This document shows, piece after piece, positions 15,499 to 23,125 of a DNA stretch of 32,156 nt (positions within the stretch are counted from its first letter, which is position 1; each line of letters starts with the position of its first letter). The position numbers and the translations under genes were made by a program. The stretch lies in the NCBI GenBank assembly GCA_005808865.1, contig SYKU01000056.1:1-32156 (forward strand), written 5' to 3'. This DNA comes from Acidobacteriota bacterium. GTDB lineage: Bacteria > Acidobacteriota > Terriglobia > Bryobacterales > Bryobacteraceae. The notes beneath the pieces are model-generated. The model was given only the letters and a program-made list of their open reading frames with translations, was not told the DNA's origin and searched no databases.

Positions 15499-16744
15499 AT
15501 TCGTTATCAAAGGTGGGGTTGCACTCCACGGCGAAATCGCAACCAGCGGAGCGAAGAACTCGGCGCTCCCGGTACTCGCCGCGACGCTGCTGACGTCTGA
15601 ACCGGTATCGCTGCGGCGAATTCCGAGGGTGCGCGACATCCGCACCATGCTGAAGCTGATCGAGAACATAGGCGCGCGCGTGGAGGTTTCCGGCGACACG
15701 GTGCGAATCGAGGCTGGCGAGATTGTGTCGCCGGAAGCGCCCTACGAGTTGGTAAAGACGATGCGAGCGTCGAGCCTCGTCCTGGGCCCACTAGTGGCGC
15801 GGGCTGGCCGGGCGAGGGTCTCCTTGCCCGGTGGTTGCGCGATCGGAGCTCGCCCGGTAAATCTGCACCTCTCGGGCCTCGAACAGTTAGGGGCGCGCAT
15901 TCATCAGGTTCACGGATACATCGAGGCGGAGGCGCCGGGAGGACTGCGGGGCGCTCCCATCCAGTTCGACCGTATCACAGTGACCGGCACCGAAGATCTA
16001 ATGATGGCTGCCGTGCTCGCGCGAGGCGAGACCGTTCTCGAGAACGCGGCGCGGGAGCCTGAAGTTCTGGATCTCGCCGAACTACTTATCCAGATGGGCG
16101 CGAAGATCGAAGGCGCGGGGAGTTCGACGATTCGCATTCAGGGCGTCGCGAGACTCGGCGCGGCTGCACACACGATCATCAGCGACCGGATTGAAGCGGG
16201 GACGTTTCTTGTGGCCGGCGCGATGACGGGCGGCGATCTGACAGTCACCAACTGCGTTCCCGAACACCTTGGAGCACTCATTGGAAAGATGCGTCAGGCA
16301 GGCATCGGGATCGAGCAAACGGGCACGGGCGAGTTGCGGGTGAGAGGGACGCGCGCGCTACGGTCCGTGGATATGACGACCGAGGAGTATCCCGGATTCC
16401 CGACGGACCTGCAGGCGCAATACATGGCGCTGATGACGCAGGCCGAGGGCATTGCGATCGTGAAGGAAAACATCTTCGAGAATCGCTTCATGCACGCGCA
16501 GGAGTTGGCGCGGATGGGCGCGAATATCCGGCTCGAGGGGCGGCAGGCGATCGTCGCGGGGCCGCGGGAGTTGAGCGGAGCGCAGGTGATTGCGTCCGAC
16601 CTCAGGGCAAGCGCGTCGCTGGTGCTGGCGGCACTGGTGGCGCGCGGTGAAACCACGATCGACCGCGTATACCACATCGACCGGGGTTATGAGAAGATCG
16701 AGGAAAAACTGGCGGGCGTGGGTGCGCAAATACGGAGAGCGTAA
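15491..16744 (+). CDS. murA: UDP-N-acetylglucosamine 1-carboxyvinyltransferase
   Basis: MurA transfers enolpyruvate from phosphoenolpyruvate to UDP-GlcNAc, the first committed step of peptidoglycan synthesis. The 417-aa length is normal. The start [27 protein letters not shown] contains the conserved Lys22 and Asn23. The catalytic Cys is C116 in [17 protein letters not shown], so the usual fosfomycin-sensitive Cys is present. Other markers are the DRIEAGTF motif, [17 protein letters not shown] and [10 protein letters not shown]. The start at 15491 lies inside the end of murQ. No other murA is visible here, and I cannot tell whether it is the only copy in the genome. Confidence 0.95.
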   Translation: [417 protein letters not shown]

Positions 16745-16749
16745 TCGCT

Positions 16750-17118
16750 ATGGCACATAATTCAGGATTTCTGAAACTGGTAAACGAAGCGAAGTCACGG
16801 ATCAGGCAAATCGATATCGAAGGCTACAAGCGAATGCTTGCGGAAGGCGAGAAGCACGTGCTGGTGGACATCCGCGAAGAGAGCGAGTGGGCGGCGGGAC
16901 ATGCCGCGGGCGCGATCTACATCGGCAAGGGCGTCATCGAGCGCGACGCCGAGACGAGGGTTCCGGACAAGAGTACCAGGCTCGTGCTGTATTGTGGCGG
17001 CGGGTTCCGGTCCGCGCTTTCGGCTGATGCGTTACAGCAGATGGGATACACGGACGTAATCTCGCTCGACGGCGGCTGGCGGGCAATTCAACAATCGGGT
17101 TTGCCGCTCGAGAAATAG
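16750..17118 (+). CDS. Rhodanese-like domain protein
   Basis: A 122-aa single rhodanese domain, 5 nt after murA. It has HVLVDIREESEWAAGHAAGAIYIGKG near the start, then the active-site loop VLYCGGGFRSA with the catalytic C82, and ISLDGGWRAIQQSGLP at the end. Such proteins carry a persulfide sulfur or act in redox and signalling; the loop has the six-residue rhodanese length (CGGGFR). There is no signal peptide. Its place in a cell-wall operon is probably co-transcription without a functional link that I can see. It converges on the minus-strand gene at 17123. Confidence 0.9.
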   Translation: MAHNSGFLKLVNEAKSRIRQIDIEGYKRMLAEGEKHVLVDIREESEWAAGHAAGAIYIGKGVIERDAETRVPDKSTRLVLYCGGGFRSALSADALQQMGYTDVISLDGGWRAIQQSGLPLEK

Positions 17119-17122
17119 AGGT

Positions 17123-17467
17123 TTATTTCGGAAGGGGCCAGGAGTGCTCCCGTTCGAGCTTCTGCCAAGCCTGGGAAACGAGGCGCGCCTTCTTCACGTT
17201 GAACGTGCCCCGCTGAACGTATTCGTTGGTGAAATCGTTCCACGCTCTGACGAAGTCCATCATTTTCTCGTGAAAGCGGCGAAGATCTTCCGCCGCGGCC
17301 CGGCGCTTCGCGTCTTCCATGCGTGCGATTTCCATTCGGGACGTGGTGTCGAAAACGCGTTGAGTCGCCGTGGGAACATCCTGGGCATGGATGCCGCAGA
17401 CGCAGATCGCTCCGGCGAGGACGCGTGCGGCGTGTCTAATTGTTACGGGTGAACCTATCGCGATCAC
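17123..17467 (-). CDS. Small secreted helical protein of unknown function
   Basis: About 114 aa from GTG 17467. The hydrophobic stretch ARVLAGAICVCGIHAQ looks like a signal peptide, followed by a charged helical body (MEIARMEDAKRRAAAEDLRRFHEKMMDFVRAWNDFTNEY) and VKKARLVSQAWQKLEREHSWPLPK. The track extends upstream to 17635, but that part reads as non-coding. The start is uncertain, since GTG 17467 has only a weak GAGAG before it. No family is recognised. The protein is likely a periplasmic helical protein. Confidence 0.6.
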   Translation of the reverse strand: MIAIGSPVTIRHAARVLAGAICVCGIHAQDVPTATQRVFDTTSRMEIARMEDAKRRAAAEDLRRFHEKMMDFVRAWNDFTNEYVQRGTFNVKKARLVSQAWQKLEREHSWPLPK

Positions 17468-18173
17468 AGGAAAAATCTCTCGTTCAGAAGCTAACACGGA
17501 GGGCCCTTGATACGGCCCGCGGAGAACGCCGGCAGGACGCTGAAAGACCGTGAATTCAACGGATTGGACTCGGAACAAAAATTTCCTTTCGATTGTGACT
17601 GGCTGGTCTATGGCTGAATTCCGAAGCTGGATCACGGGACCTGGAAATCGCGCAATTCCGCTTCAGGTTGGGAGAGTGGCCTGCATGACTCTCAGGCCCC
17701 AGGCTTATCCTGCCTCTGCGTGGCGAGGGGCGCCGAGCCGCAGTTTAGACGGTGGGACAACGGTAGTCCTGAAGCACGTCCGGGTTGTTGCTGCGTACCT
17801 CAACGGTTCGCGGAACGGGTTCCAGATACGCTTGCGGCTGTATGCCTTACTTGAAAGACATGATGTAACCGGCGCCTCGTTGGGGCCTTCCCATAGCTCG
17901 AACGGCCCGCGTTTCACCAGCACAAGGCCAAAATGAGGCCGAGGGGAAAAGTTCGGATCCGAAGGCGGTTCTCGGCGAGGCGCCCGCGGAGATGCGGAGT
18001 CCCGTCGACCGGCGACAAAGCGATTTCGCGCATTGCCGGAGCCGCGTGGCACCGATTCCGGCTGACAACCCTGACGCCGGGCCAGTCCGATCAGCCGTGC
18101 AGAGCAGGGCAATCGCCCTAATCAGTCGAAACGCCCGGAAAGTCCCAATCCGTGCGGTTGCAACGCTCCAATC
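17468..18173. other. Gene-poor region
   Basis: About 700 bp with no intact gene I can support. Minus-strand stretches near 17750-17960 look partly protein-like (HFGLVLVKRGPFELWEG, EPVPRTVEVRSNNPDVLQD in two frames) and may be an old coding remnant, but no family is recognised. Confidence 0.4.
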
Positions 18174-18779
18174 TCAGCCGTGACACTGCTTGCAGGCCAG
18201 TTCCTTCGACATCTTCAGGAACAGCCTTGCGGTTCCGCCGTGTGGACTGTGGCACAACTGGCATTCCTGAAGCACCTCCGCGTTATGGCTATGTATTTCC
18301 GTGAATGGCTTTGGATCATGGCATCCGAAACAACTCGCGGAAGCCCCTGCCTGCTTGAACGCCCAAGCGCCCTGCTTTACGGCGTGACAGGTTTCACAGC
18401 CCGCGCCGGGAGGATGGATTCTGAACGGCGCAAAGCCCTCAGGCGGCTTCGGGCCGGCGAAAAAGCCGATCTTTTCTTCGCCCGCGGCGGTTACCAAGAC
18501 CACCTCGTGGGGTCCACTCGCCACGGTGACCGCCGCGAACAACACGTTGGGCGCGGGTTGCGCGCCGGGAACCGCTTTCCCGTCGAGGCGAAATTCCGCT
18601 TTTCCGGCTGTGCGGGCTATCAGAACCAGTGGTCCTGGGGCGAGAGAAGAGCGGTTCATAGGACGCAGGATCTTCGGACCGGGCGGGTCTTCCGCCAGAC
18701 ACAGCCAGACGCCGGCGAGCAAAACAATCGTCAGAAGGCGCGCTGTATTTCGTGTCTGAACGCCGAATTCGCGCGCCAT
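18174..18779 (-). CDS. Secreted tetraheme cytochrome c with doubled CXXCH motif
   Basis: A 201-aa exported protein. Residues 10-29 form a signal or anchor segment. Residues 35-110 are a beta-rich domain (GPLVLIARTAGKAEFRLDGKAV, GPHEVVLVTAAGEEKIGFF). The C-terminal part holds four heme c motifs: CETCH (128-132), CFGCH (150-154), CQLCH (173-177, followed by SPHGG) and CKQCH (196-200). The CQLCHSPHGG block fits the doubled-CXXCH family of multiheme cytochromes. It should be a periplasmic or surface electron carrier matured by the c-type cytochrome system. Its ATG abuts the stop of the upstream YetF gene (TAAATG), so the two are co-transcribed. Confidence 0.87.
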   Translation of the reverse strand: MAREFGVQTRNTARLLTIVLLAGVWLCLAEDPPGPKILRPMNRSSLAPGPLVLIARTAGKAEFRLDGKAVPGAQPAPNVLFAAVTVASGPHEVVLVTAAGEEKIGFFAGPKPPEGFAPFRIHPPGAGCETCHAVKQGAWAFKQAGASASCFGCHDPKPFTEIHSHNAEVLQECQLCHSPHGGTARLFLKMSKELACKQCHG

Positions 18780-19370
18780 TTACGCGGCCCCGCCGCGAAG
18801 GAAGGCGATTTCAAGGCTGAGCTTGTCAAACCGCGCCAACAACCCGGCGCGCTGCCGTTCCCCGGCGGGCGGTTCGTTCCCTTCAATTAGAAAACGGCCG
18901 CCTGGTTCGATCACGCAGCGCTTGACTTCCGAGAGCTTTTCGAAGCCCTGCCGATGGGCCGCCGCCGGCAGCTCCGGCGCTGTTAGCAGCTCCTTGGCCA
19001 GCGCGTTTTGCCTGAGCCGCCCATTCTCTATGAGTGCGGCGGGGGTGCCCTCCAGAATCTGGTCGAGCCGCCTGTGCCTGAAGACGAACCGCACTACGAG
19101 GTAATTGAAAGCCATCAGGGAGAACGCGCCAATCCATCCTCCCGTCACTGAATTGCCGTTCCCGATGATCACGTTCTGTACGGTATTGGACAGGCACAGC
19201 AACACCACCAGATCGAACGGATTCAATTGGGCCGGCTCGAGCTTCCCGAAGAGACGCAGGAACAGCACCATCACGGCATCAACCAGAATCGGCCGCGCGA
19301 TCTTCTCAAGTACCGGGAGCTGGAGCCCGAACATTCCGGACGCCATCGAGTTCAACCAAAACGTTTCCAT
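18780..19370 (-). CDS. YetF/DUF421 family membrane protein
   Basis: A 196-aa protein with AGGAG about 7 nt before its ATG. The N-terminal third is hydrophobic (ARPILVDAVMVLFLRLFGK, FDLVVLLCLSNTVQN, GAFSLMAFNYLVVRFVF). It is followed by the YetF C-terminal domain (RRLDQILEGTPAALIENGRLRQNALAKELLTAPELPAAAHRQGFEKLSEVKRCVIEPGGRFL). The family sits in the cytoplasmic membrane with its C-terminal domain in the cytosol; its role is poorly known and has been linked to spore or stress functions in Firmicutes. The direct abutment to a cytochrome gene is unusual for the family. Confidence 0.85.
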   Translation of the reverse strand: METFWLNSMASGMFGLQLPVLEKIARPILVDAVMVLFLRLFGKLEPAQLNPFDLVVLLCLSNTVQNVIIGNGNSVTGGWIGAFSLMAFNYLVVRFVFRHRRLDQILEGTPAALIENGRLRQNALAKELLTAPELPAAAHRQGFEKLSEVKRCVIEPGGRFLIEGNEPPAGERQRAGLLARFDKLSLEIAFLRGGAA

Positions 19371-19482
19371 CCGCGTCTCCTTTTGATCGCTTATTCATCG
19401 TATTCGTTGCGTCGATCTCAGTCCACCCGGCCGCGCGGGGTGAACTGTAACCGAATTCAGCCGCGAACGTTAGTATAACTGC

Positions 19483-19690
19483 ATGCGCGCATTGAGCCCT
19501 GCCCCTGATTGCAGTCCTCTGGGCGATTGCTGCGGTTGCTGCGGAAATCCCCGCCGGGGCAGAACTCCACGTCCGCCTGAAGACTAGAGTGTCGACGGCC
19601 TCGTCGAAGGCGGGCGACCGTGTAGAGGCGGTCCTGATTGCGCCGGCCGTTGCGGCTGCGGGCGCCGAGCTTGGTGGTCCAACGGCCTAA
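19483..19690 (+). pseudogene. Truncated remnant of a secreted protein gene
   Basis: From ATG 19483 (MRALSPAP) a one-base shift in the CCCC run near 19502-19505 leads into LIAVLWAIAAVAAEIPAGAELHVRLKTRVSTASSKAGDRVEAVLIAP, ending at TAA 19688-19690. That reads as a signal peptide followed by the start of a secreted beta-domain family seen in Acidobacteriota (IPAGTEL.VRLKT.VST..SK.GD.VEAV type). The rest of the gene is missing. A TATAAC box at 19474-19479 lies 3 nt before the ATG. It is absent from the ORF track. The family pattern is from memory; the truncation is direct. Confidence 0.55.
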
Positions 19691-20299
19691 GAGAACCGTG
19701 CGTACTGGCGGAGACATTCTAGCGCGCGCTTTGGGAGGCGTGTGTTGATCGGGAGTAGTGTGTTTCGTCCCCAGCGAGTGATGTGATTCTGTTGCGGTGT
19801 TTATGAAGACTGAAGACTGCTATTAATGAGCTTAGCCCCAGGCCTGCGTAGACGTTGGTTCGGAAATCGGAATACTGATTTGTCCGGGCCATTGTTTCAG
19901 TGTCGACCACGTGATCGTTCGCACCTGCCGATATAGGAATGGCCGCATCGCTGATATGATAGCGGACGGCATGGTCTCATGCGCGGGTGATTTCCCCTTA
20001 ATAGCTGCAGTTTGACGGAGGCGGCTCGGGGTTGCCGTGAATCGTCGAGGGGTTACCAGACTACTGAAATCACGGATTCAGAGCCAAGTACTGGCGAGAT
20101 TTCGTGGCTCTTTGCCGTGCGTGGAGGCGTGCGACGTCGAGGACTGGATTACGGCCGGAAGCAACTCCAAGGTCGCCGAGGTAGGCTCCCCAGTAAGAAC
20201 GAATTGGCGCGTGGCAAGCAACCATAAGGCATTCATGGCAAATCAATTGCCATGCCAGAATTTGCACCAGATCCGAAGTGAATTGGAGGCGAAGCGGAA
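19691..20299. other. Gene-poor, lower-G+C region
   Basis: About 600 bp with no supported gene and visibly lower G+C than the flanks. It contains the palindrome at 20234-20254. Short ORFs on both strands (63-88 aa) show no recognisable motifs. Confidence 0.4.
20234..20254. promoter_or_regulatory. Perfect 8-bp inverted repeat upstream of the TPR gene
   Basis: CATGGCAA-atcaa-TTGCCATG is a perfect dyad ending about 45 nt before the TPR start. Its size and symmetry suit an operator for a dimeric regulator; chance or a hairpin cannot be excluded. Confidence 0.4.
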
Positions 20300-21406
20300 G
20301 TGACGTGCATATCAACGTTTAGCTATCAGCTTTCCGTCCGGGTCCTGGCAGCCGCTTCGCTCTGCCTGGCATTTGCCACCGGGCAATCCTCCGAGGGCGA
20401 GGTACAGTACCGGCGCGGGGTTACTCTCTTGCGGGAGAAGAAATTCGCAGAGGCCGCCGGACAACTGGAGGCAGCGGCCAGACTTAGTCCTGGGGTGGCG
20501 CCGGTGTGGTTGGCGGTGGCGCATGCGCGCTTGGAAACCGGTCGGGTGGCGGAGGCCCGAGCTGCCGCCGCGGAGGCCCGCAAACTGGGTGCAGCCGATT
20601 CCAATATCGCGCGCGGGCTGGCAACGTTTTATCGTCAACTGGCAAAGAAACTGCTCGCGGCGCGCGAACCCTCCGGGGCGGTGGAGGCGTGGCAGGAAGC
20701 GATTGCACTTGCGCCGGGGGACGCGTCGCCGTATGCGGAACTCGCCGGACTTTTCCTGGATCACCGAACGCCCGAGCCGGCCATCGCGGTCCTCACCGCG
20801 GCTTTAGCGCGCATTCCCAACGATGCTGATCTGCTTCGCCTGCAAGGGCTCGCGCACTATGCGGCCGGCGAGAATGCCAAAGCCATTGAGGCGTTTCTGA
20901 GATTGATGGATTTGGCCCCGGACGCCGAAGAAAGCTACACAACCGTGGAAACTCTGTTGCCCGAGGCCGGCGATCAGCTTCCCGGCATTACGGCGAGGCT
21001 TCGGCGGTATTCCTCGGCGCGCCCATCGAGTCCCGTGGGCCACTTTCTTTTGGCGCAGGCACTGGCGGTTTCCGAACCCGGAACAAGTCAGATTGAGACG
21101 CTGCTGCGCGAAGCCATTCGCGTGGAGCCGAAGTTCTGGCCGGCGCACTTCGAAGTCCATAAGGCATTGCTGGCGCGTGGAGCGGTTAGAGACGCAGCAG
21201 GCGCGCTTGAGCGTGCCGTGGAGTTGAATCCCGATTACGCTCCCGCGCGTTACGCGCTGGCGCAAGTCTACGCGGCATTGGAGGACCGGATTCGAGCGGC
21301 GGCCGAGCGGCGGGCACATCATGCGCTTGTCACCAGGGAGCGCGAAGCCGCGCAGGCTCGAACCGCGGCCATGCCTCCGTTGCCCTACAAGCTACTCAAG
21401 CGCTGA
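20300..21406 (+). CDS. Secreted TPR protein
   Basis: A 368-aa protein starting at GTG 20300, with GGAGG about 11 nt upstream. Residues 1-29 are a signal peptide (ending near FATGQSSEG). The rest is made of tetratricopeptide repeats: QYRRGVTLLREKKFAEAAGQLEAAARLSP, AWQEAIALAPGDASPYAELAGLFLD, LRLQGLAHYAAGENAKAIEAFLRLMDLAP, AHFEVHKALLARGAVRDAAGALERAVELNPDYAPARYALAQVY. The protein is likely periplasmic and serves as a protein-binding scaffold. Its 3' end overlaps that of the CRTAC1 gene on the other strand by 15 bp. TPR and CRTAC1 genes are often neighbours in Acidobacteriota (from memory). Confidence 0.85.
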   Translation: MTCISTFSYQLSVRVLAAASLCLAFATGQSSEGEVQYRRGVTLLREKKFAEAAGQLEAAARLSPGVAPVWLAVAHARLETGRVAEARAAAAEARKLGAADSNIARGLATFYRQLAKKLLAAREPSGAVEAWQEAIALAPGDASPYAELAGLFLDHRTPEPAIAVLTAALARIPNDADLLRLQGLAHYAAGENAKAIEAFLRLMDLAPDAEESYTTVETLLPEAGDQLPGITARLRRYSSARPSSPVGHFLLAQALAVSEPGTSQIETLLREAIRVEPKFWPAHFEVHKALLARGAVRDAAGALERAVELNPDYAPARYALAQVYAALEDRIRAAAERRAHHALVTREREAAQARTAAMPPLPYKLLKR

Positions 21407-23125
21407 TTTGGCCAACGGCCGTTTTTCCAGGACGCCCTTGCCCTGGCGGATCTTGACGCGGTGGTTGGCCGGGAGATTGTCGAGGGTCTCGACCTTGCCG
21501 TCCGGCCAGCGGATGGTGGCGCGTTCCACTGAGGCCGCCGCGCCCAAACCGAAATGCAGGACAAAGTCAGACTGCGAGGCGTAGCTGGATCCGCTTCTAA
21601 CTTCGTCGCCCTGCCTGGCGCCGCCCGACTCGATGGTCACGCGCGCGCCGATGGTCCCAGCGTCGATGAGGATCGCGTTGCCCGCGGGTGCGTAGTTCTT
21701 TAACACGCTCGGCGGCGCGTTCATGTTCACAACAACAACTTCGAGCGTGCCATCGCCGTCAAGATCCCCGGTGGCGAGCCCGCGCGACGCGAATGGTTCG
21801 CGCACGCCATGGCCCGCCGCCGCCGTGACGTCCGCGAACACGCCGCTGCCGGCGTTCCAGTAGAGGAGCTTGGGCTGTCGGAAGCGCTCCGCCGTCTTGC
21901 GGGATTCCATCTCCGGATAAATATGACCGTGGGCCATCAGGATATCCTTGCGTCCGTCCTGATCGGCGTCGAGAAAGCTGACGCCCCAACCGACGTAGTT
22001 GGTGTGCACGCCAAGTCCCGCCGCGAACGTCGTGTCGATAAAGAAGCGGCCGCCTTCGTTGCGATAAAGCGTCGGGGTTTCGTCCATGAAGTTGGTTTTC
22101 ACGATGTCCATGCGGCCGTCGTTATCGTAGTCGCCCGCCGCCACGCCCATGCTGCCCAGTTCCTGCCCGGCTTCGCCATAAGCGGCGCCCGCCTCCACAG
22201 CGATGTCGGCGAACGTGCCGTTCTTCTGATTCGCGTACAAAATCCCCGGGGTGGAATCGCAGGCCACGTAGATGTCCGGCCACCCGTCATCGTCATAGTC
22301 GGAGACAACAACGCCGAGGCCGTAGTGCAGGCCGCCGAGCGTAATCCCCGCCTCCTTCGACATATTGCGGAATCGCCCCTTGCCGTCGTTGCGATAGAGC
22401 AGATTCGTGCCGGAGGCAAAGCCGCGCGGGCCACAGAAGACGGGGACGCCTTTCCAGAAACAGAAGGGGTTGGCTCCGGGCACGGCGGCTTTCTTGAGGT
22501 CGAACGCCAGGTAGTTTGACACGAACAGGTCGAGCGCGCCGTCGCGGTCATAGTCGAGGAAGGCGCAGGCGGCGGACCAGCGCTCATCCGCGGGAACCAT
22601 GCCCGTTTCGCGCGTGACCTCGCGAAACACGCCGCCACCGAGATTGCGATAAAGGCTGTTGGCGCTTCCGTAGTAGGTGACAAACAAATCGGTCCATCCG
22701 TCGCCGTCGTAATCGCCCGCGCAGACGCCTTGACCCCAACCGGTCCGCGAAATACCAGAACGGGCCGTGATGTCCTCGAACTTGCCGCCGCCTTTGTTGC
22801 GGTACATGCGGCTGACTGGAGCAGCGCCTTCGATGCGAGCTCCGTTGACGAAGAAGACGTCTGGCAGGCCGTCGTTATCCAGATCCGTCACAGCTACGCC
22901 GTTGCCGGTCATCTCGAGAATGAACCGCTTCTTCGCCACCCCGCCGTAGACAGTGGGCGCGGTGAGCCCGGCGGCAGCGGCTATGTCTCGATAGTCAAAC
23001 GCGGGAGCCGCGTGAGCCTTGGCTTTCGGCGACGGGCGCGCAACGGTTTTGGCGGCGCTCCCCATGCCTTGCGCAAACAGCGCTCCGGGCGCCAGCACAA
23101 AGATCAGGAGAGCGAGGCCAGGCAC
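21392..23125 (-). CDS. CRTAC1-family FG-GAP/ASPIC-UnbV protein
   Basis: A 577-aa exported protein. I chose GTG 23125, which overlaps the TAG stop of the upstream TonB receptor gene by one base (TAGTG) and opens with a signal peptide (PGLALLIFVLAPGALFAQG). The track start at 23329 lies in the receptor gene. The body is a beta-propeller with seven calcium-type loops: DLDNDGLPD, DYDGDGWTD, DYDRDGALD, DYDDDGWPD, DYDNDGRMD, DADQDGRKD and DLDGDGTLE. The C-terminus is an ASPIC/UnbV domain (IGARVTIESGGARQGDEVRSGSSYASQSDFVLHFGLG...IRWPDG). It is probably surface or periplasmic. Its coupling to a TonB receptor suggests they act as partners. Confidence 0.9.
   Translation of the reverse strand: MPGLALLIFVLAPGALFAQGMGSAAKTVARPSPKAKAHAAPAFDYRDIAAAAGLTAPTVYGGVAKKRFILEMTGNGVAVTDLDNDGLPDVFFVNGARIEGAAPVSRMYRNKGGGKFEDITARSGISRTGWGQGVCAGDYDGDGWTDLFVTYYGSANSLYRNLGGGVFREVTRETGMVPADERWSAACAFLDYDRDGALDLFVSNYLAFDLKKAAVPGANPFCFWKGVPVFCGPRGFASGTNLLYRNDGKGRFRNMSKEAGITLGGLHYGLGVVVSDYDDDGWPDIYVACDSTPGILYANQKNGTFADIAVEAGAAYGEAGQELGSMGVAAGDYDNDGRMDIVKTNFMDETPTLYRNEGGRFFIDTTFAAGLGVHTNYVGWGVSFLDADQDGRKDILMAHGHIYPEMESRKTAERFRQPKLLYWNAGSGVFADVTAAAGHGVREPFASRGLATGDLDGDGTLEVVVVNMNAPPSVLKNYAPAGNAILIDAGTIGARVTIESGGARQGDEVRSGSSYASQSDFVLHFGLGAAASVERATIRWPDGKVETLDNLPANHRVKIRQGKGVLEKRPLAKSALE

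Noticed and set aside
14290-15699. 469-aa minus-strand ORF opposite murQ
   Set aside because: Shadow of murQ and its neighbours; no family features.
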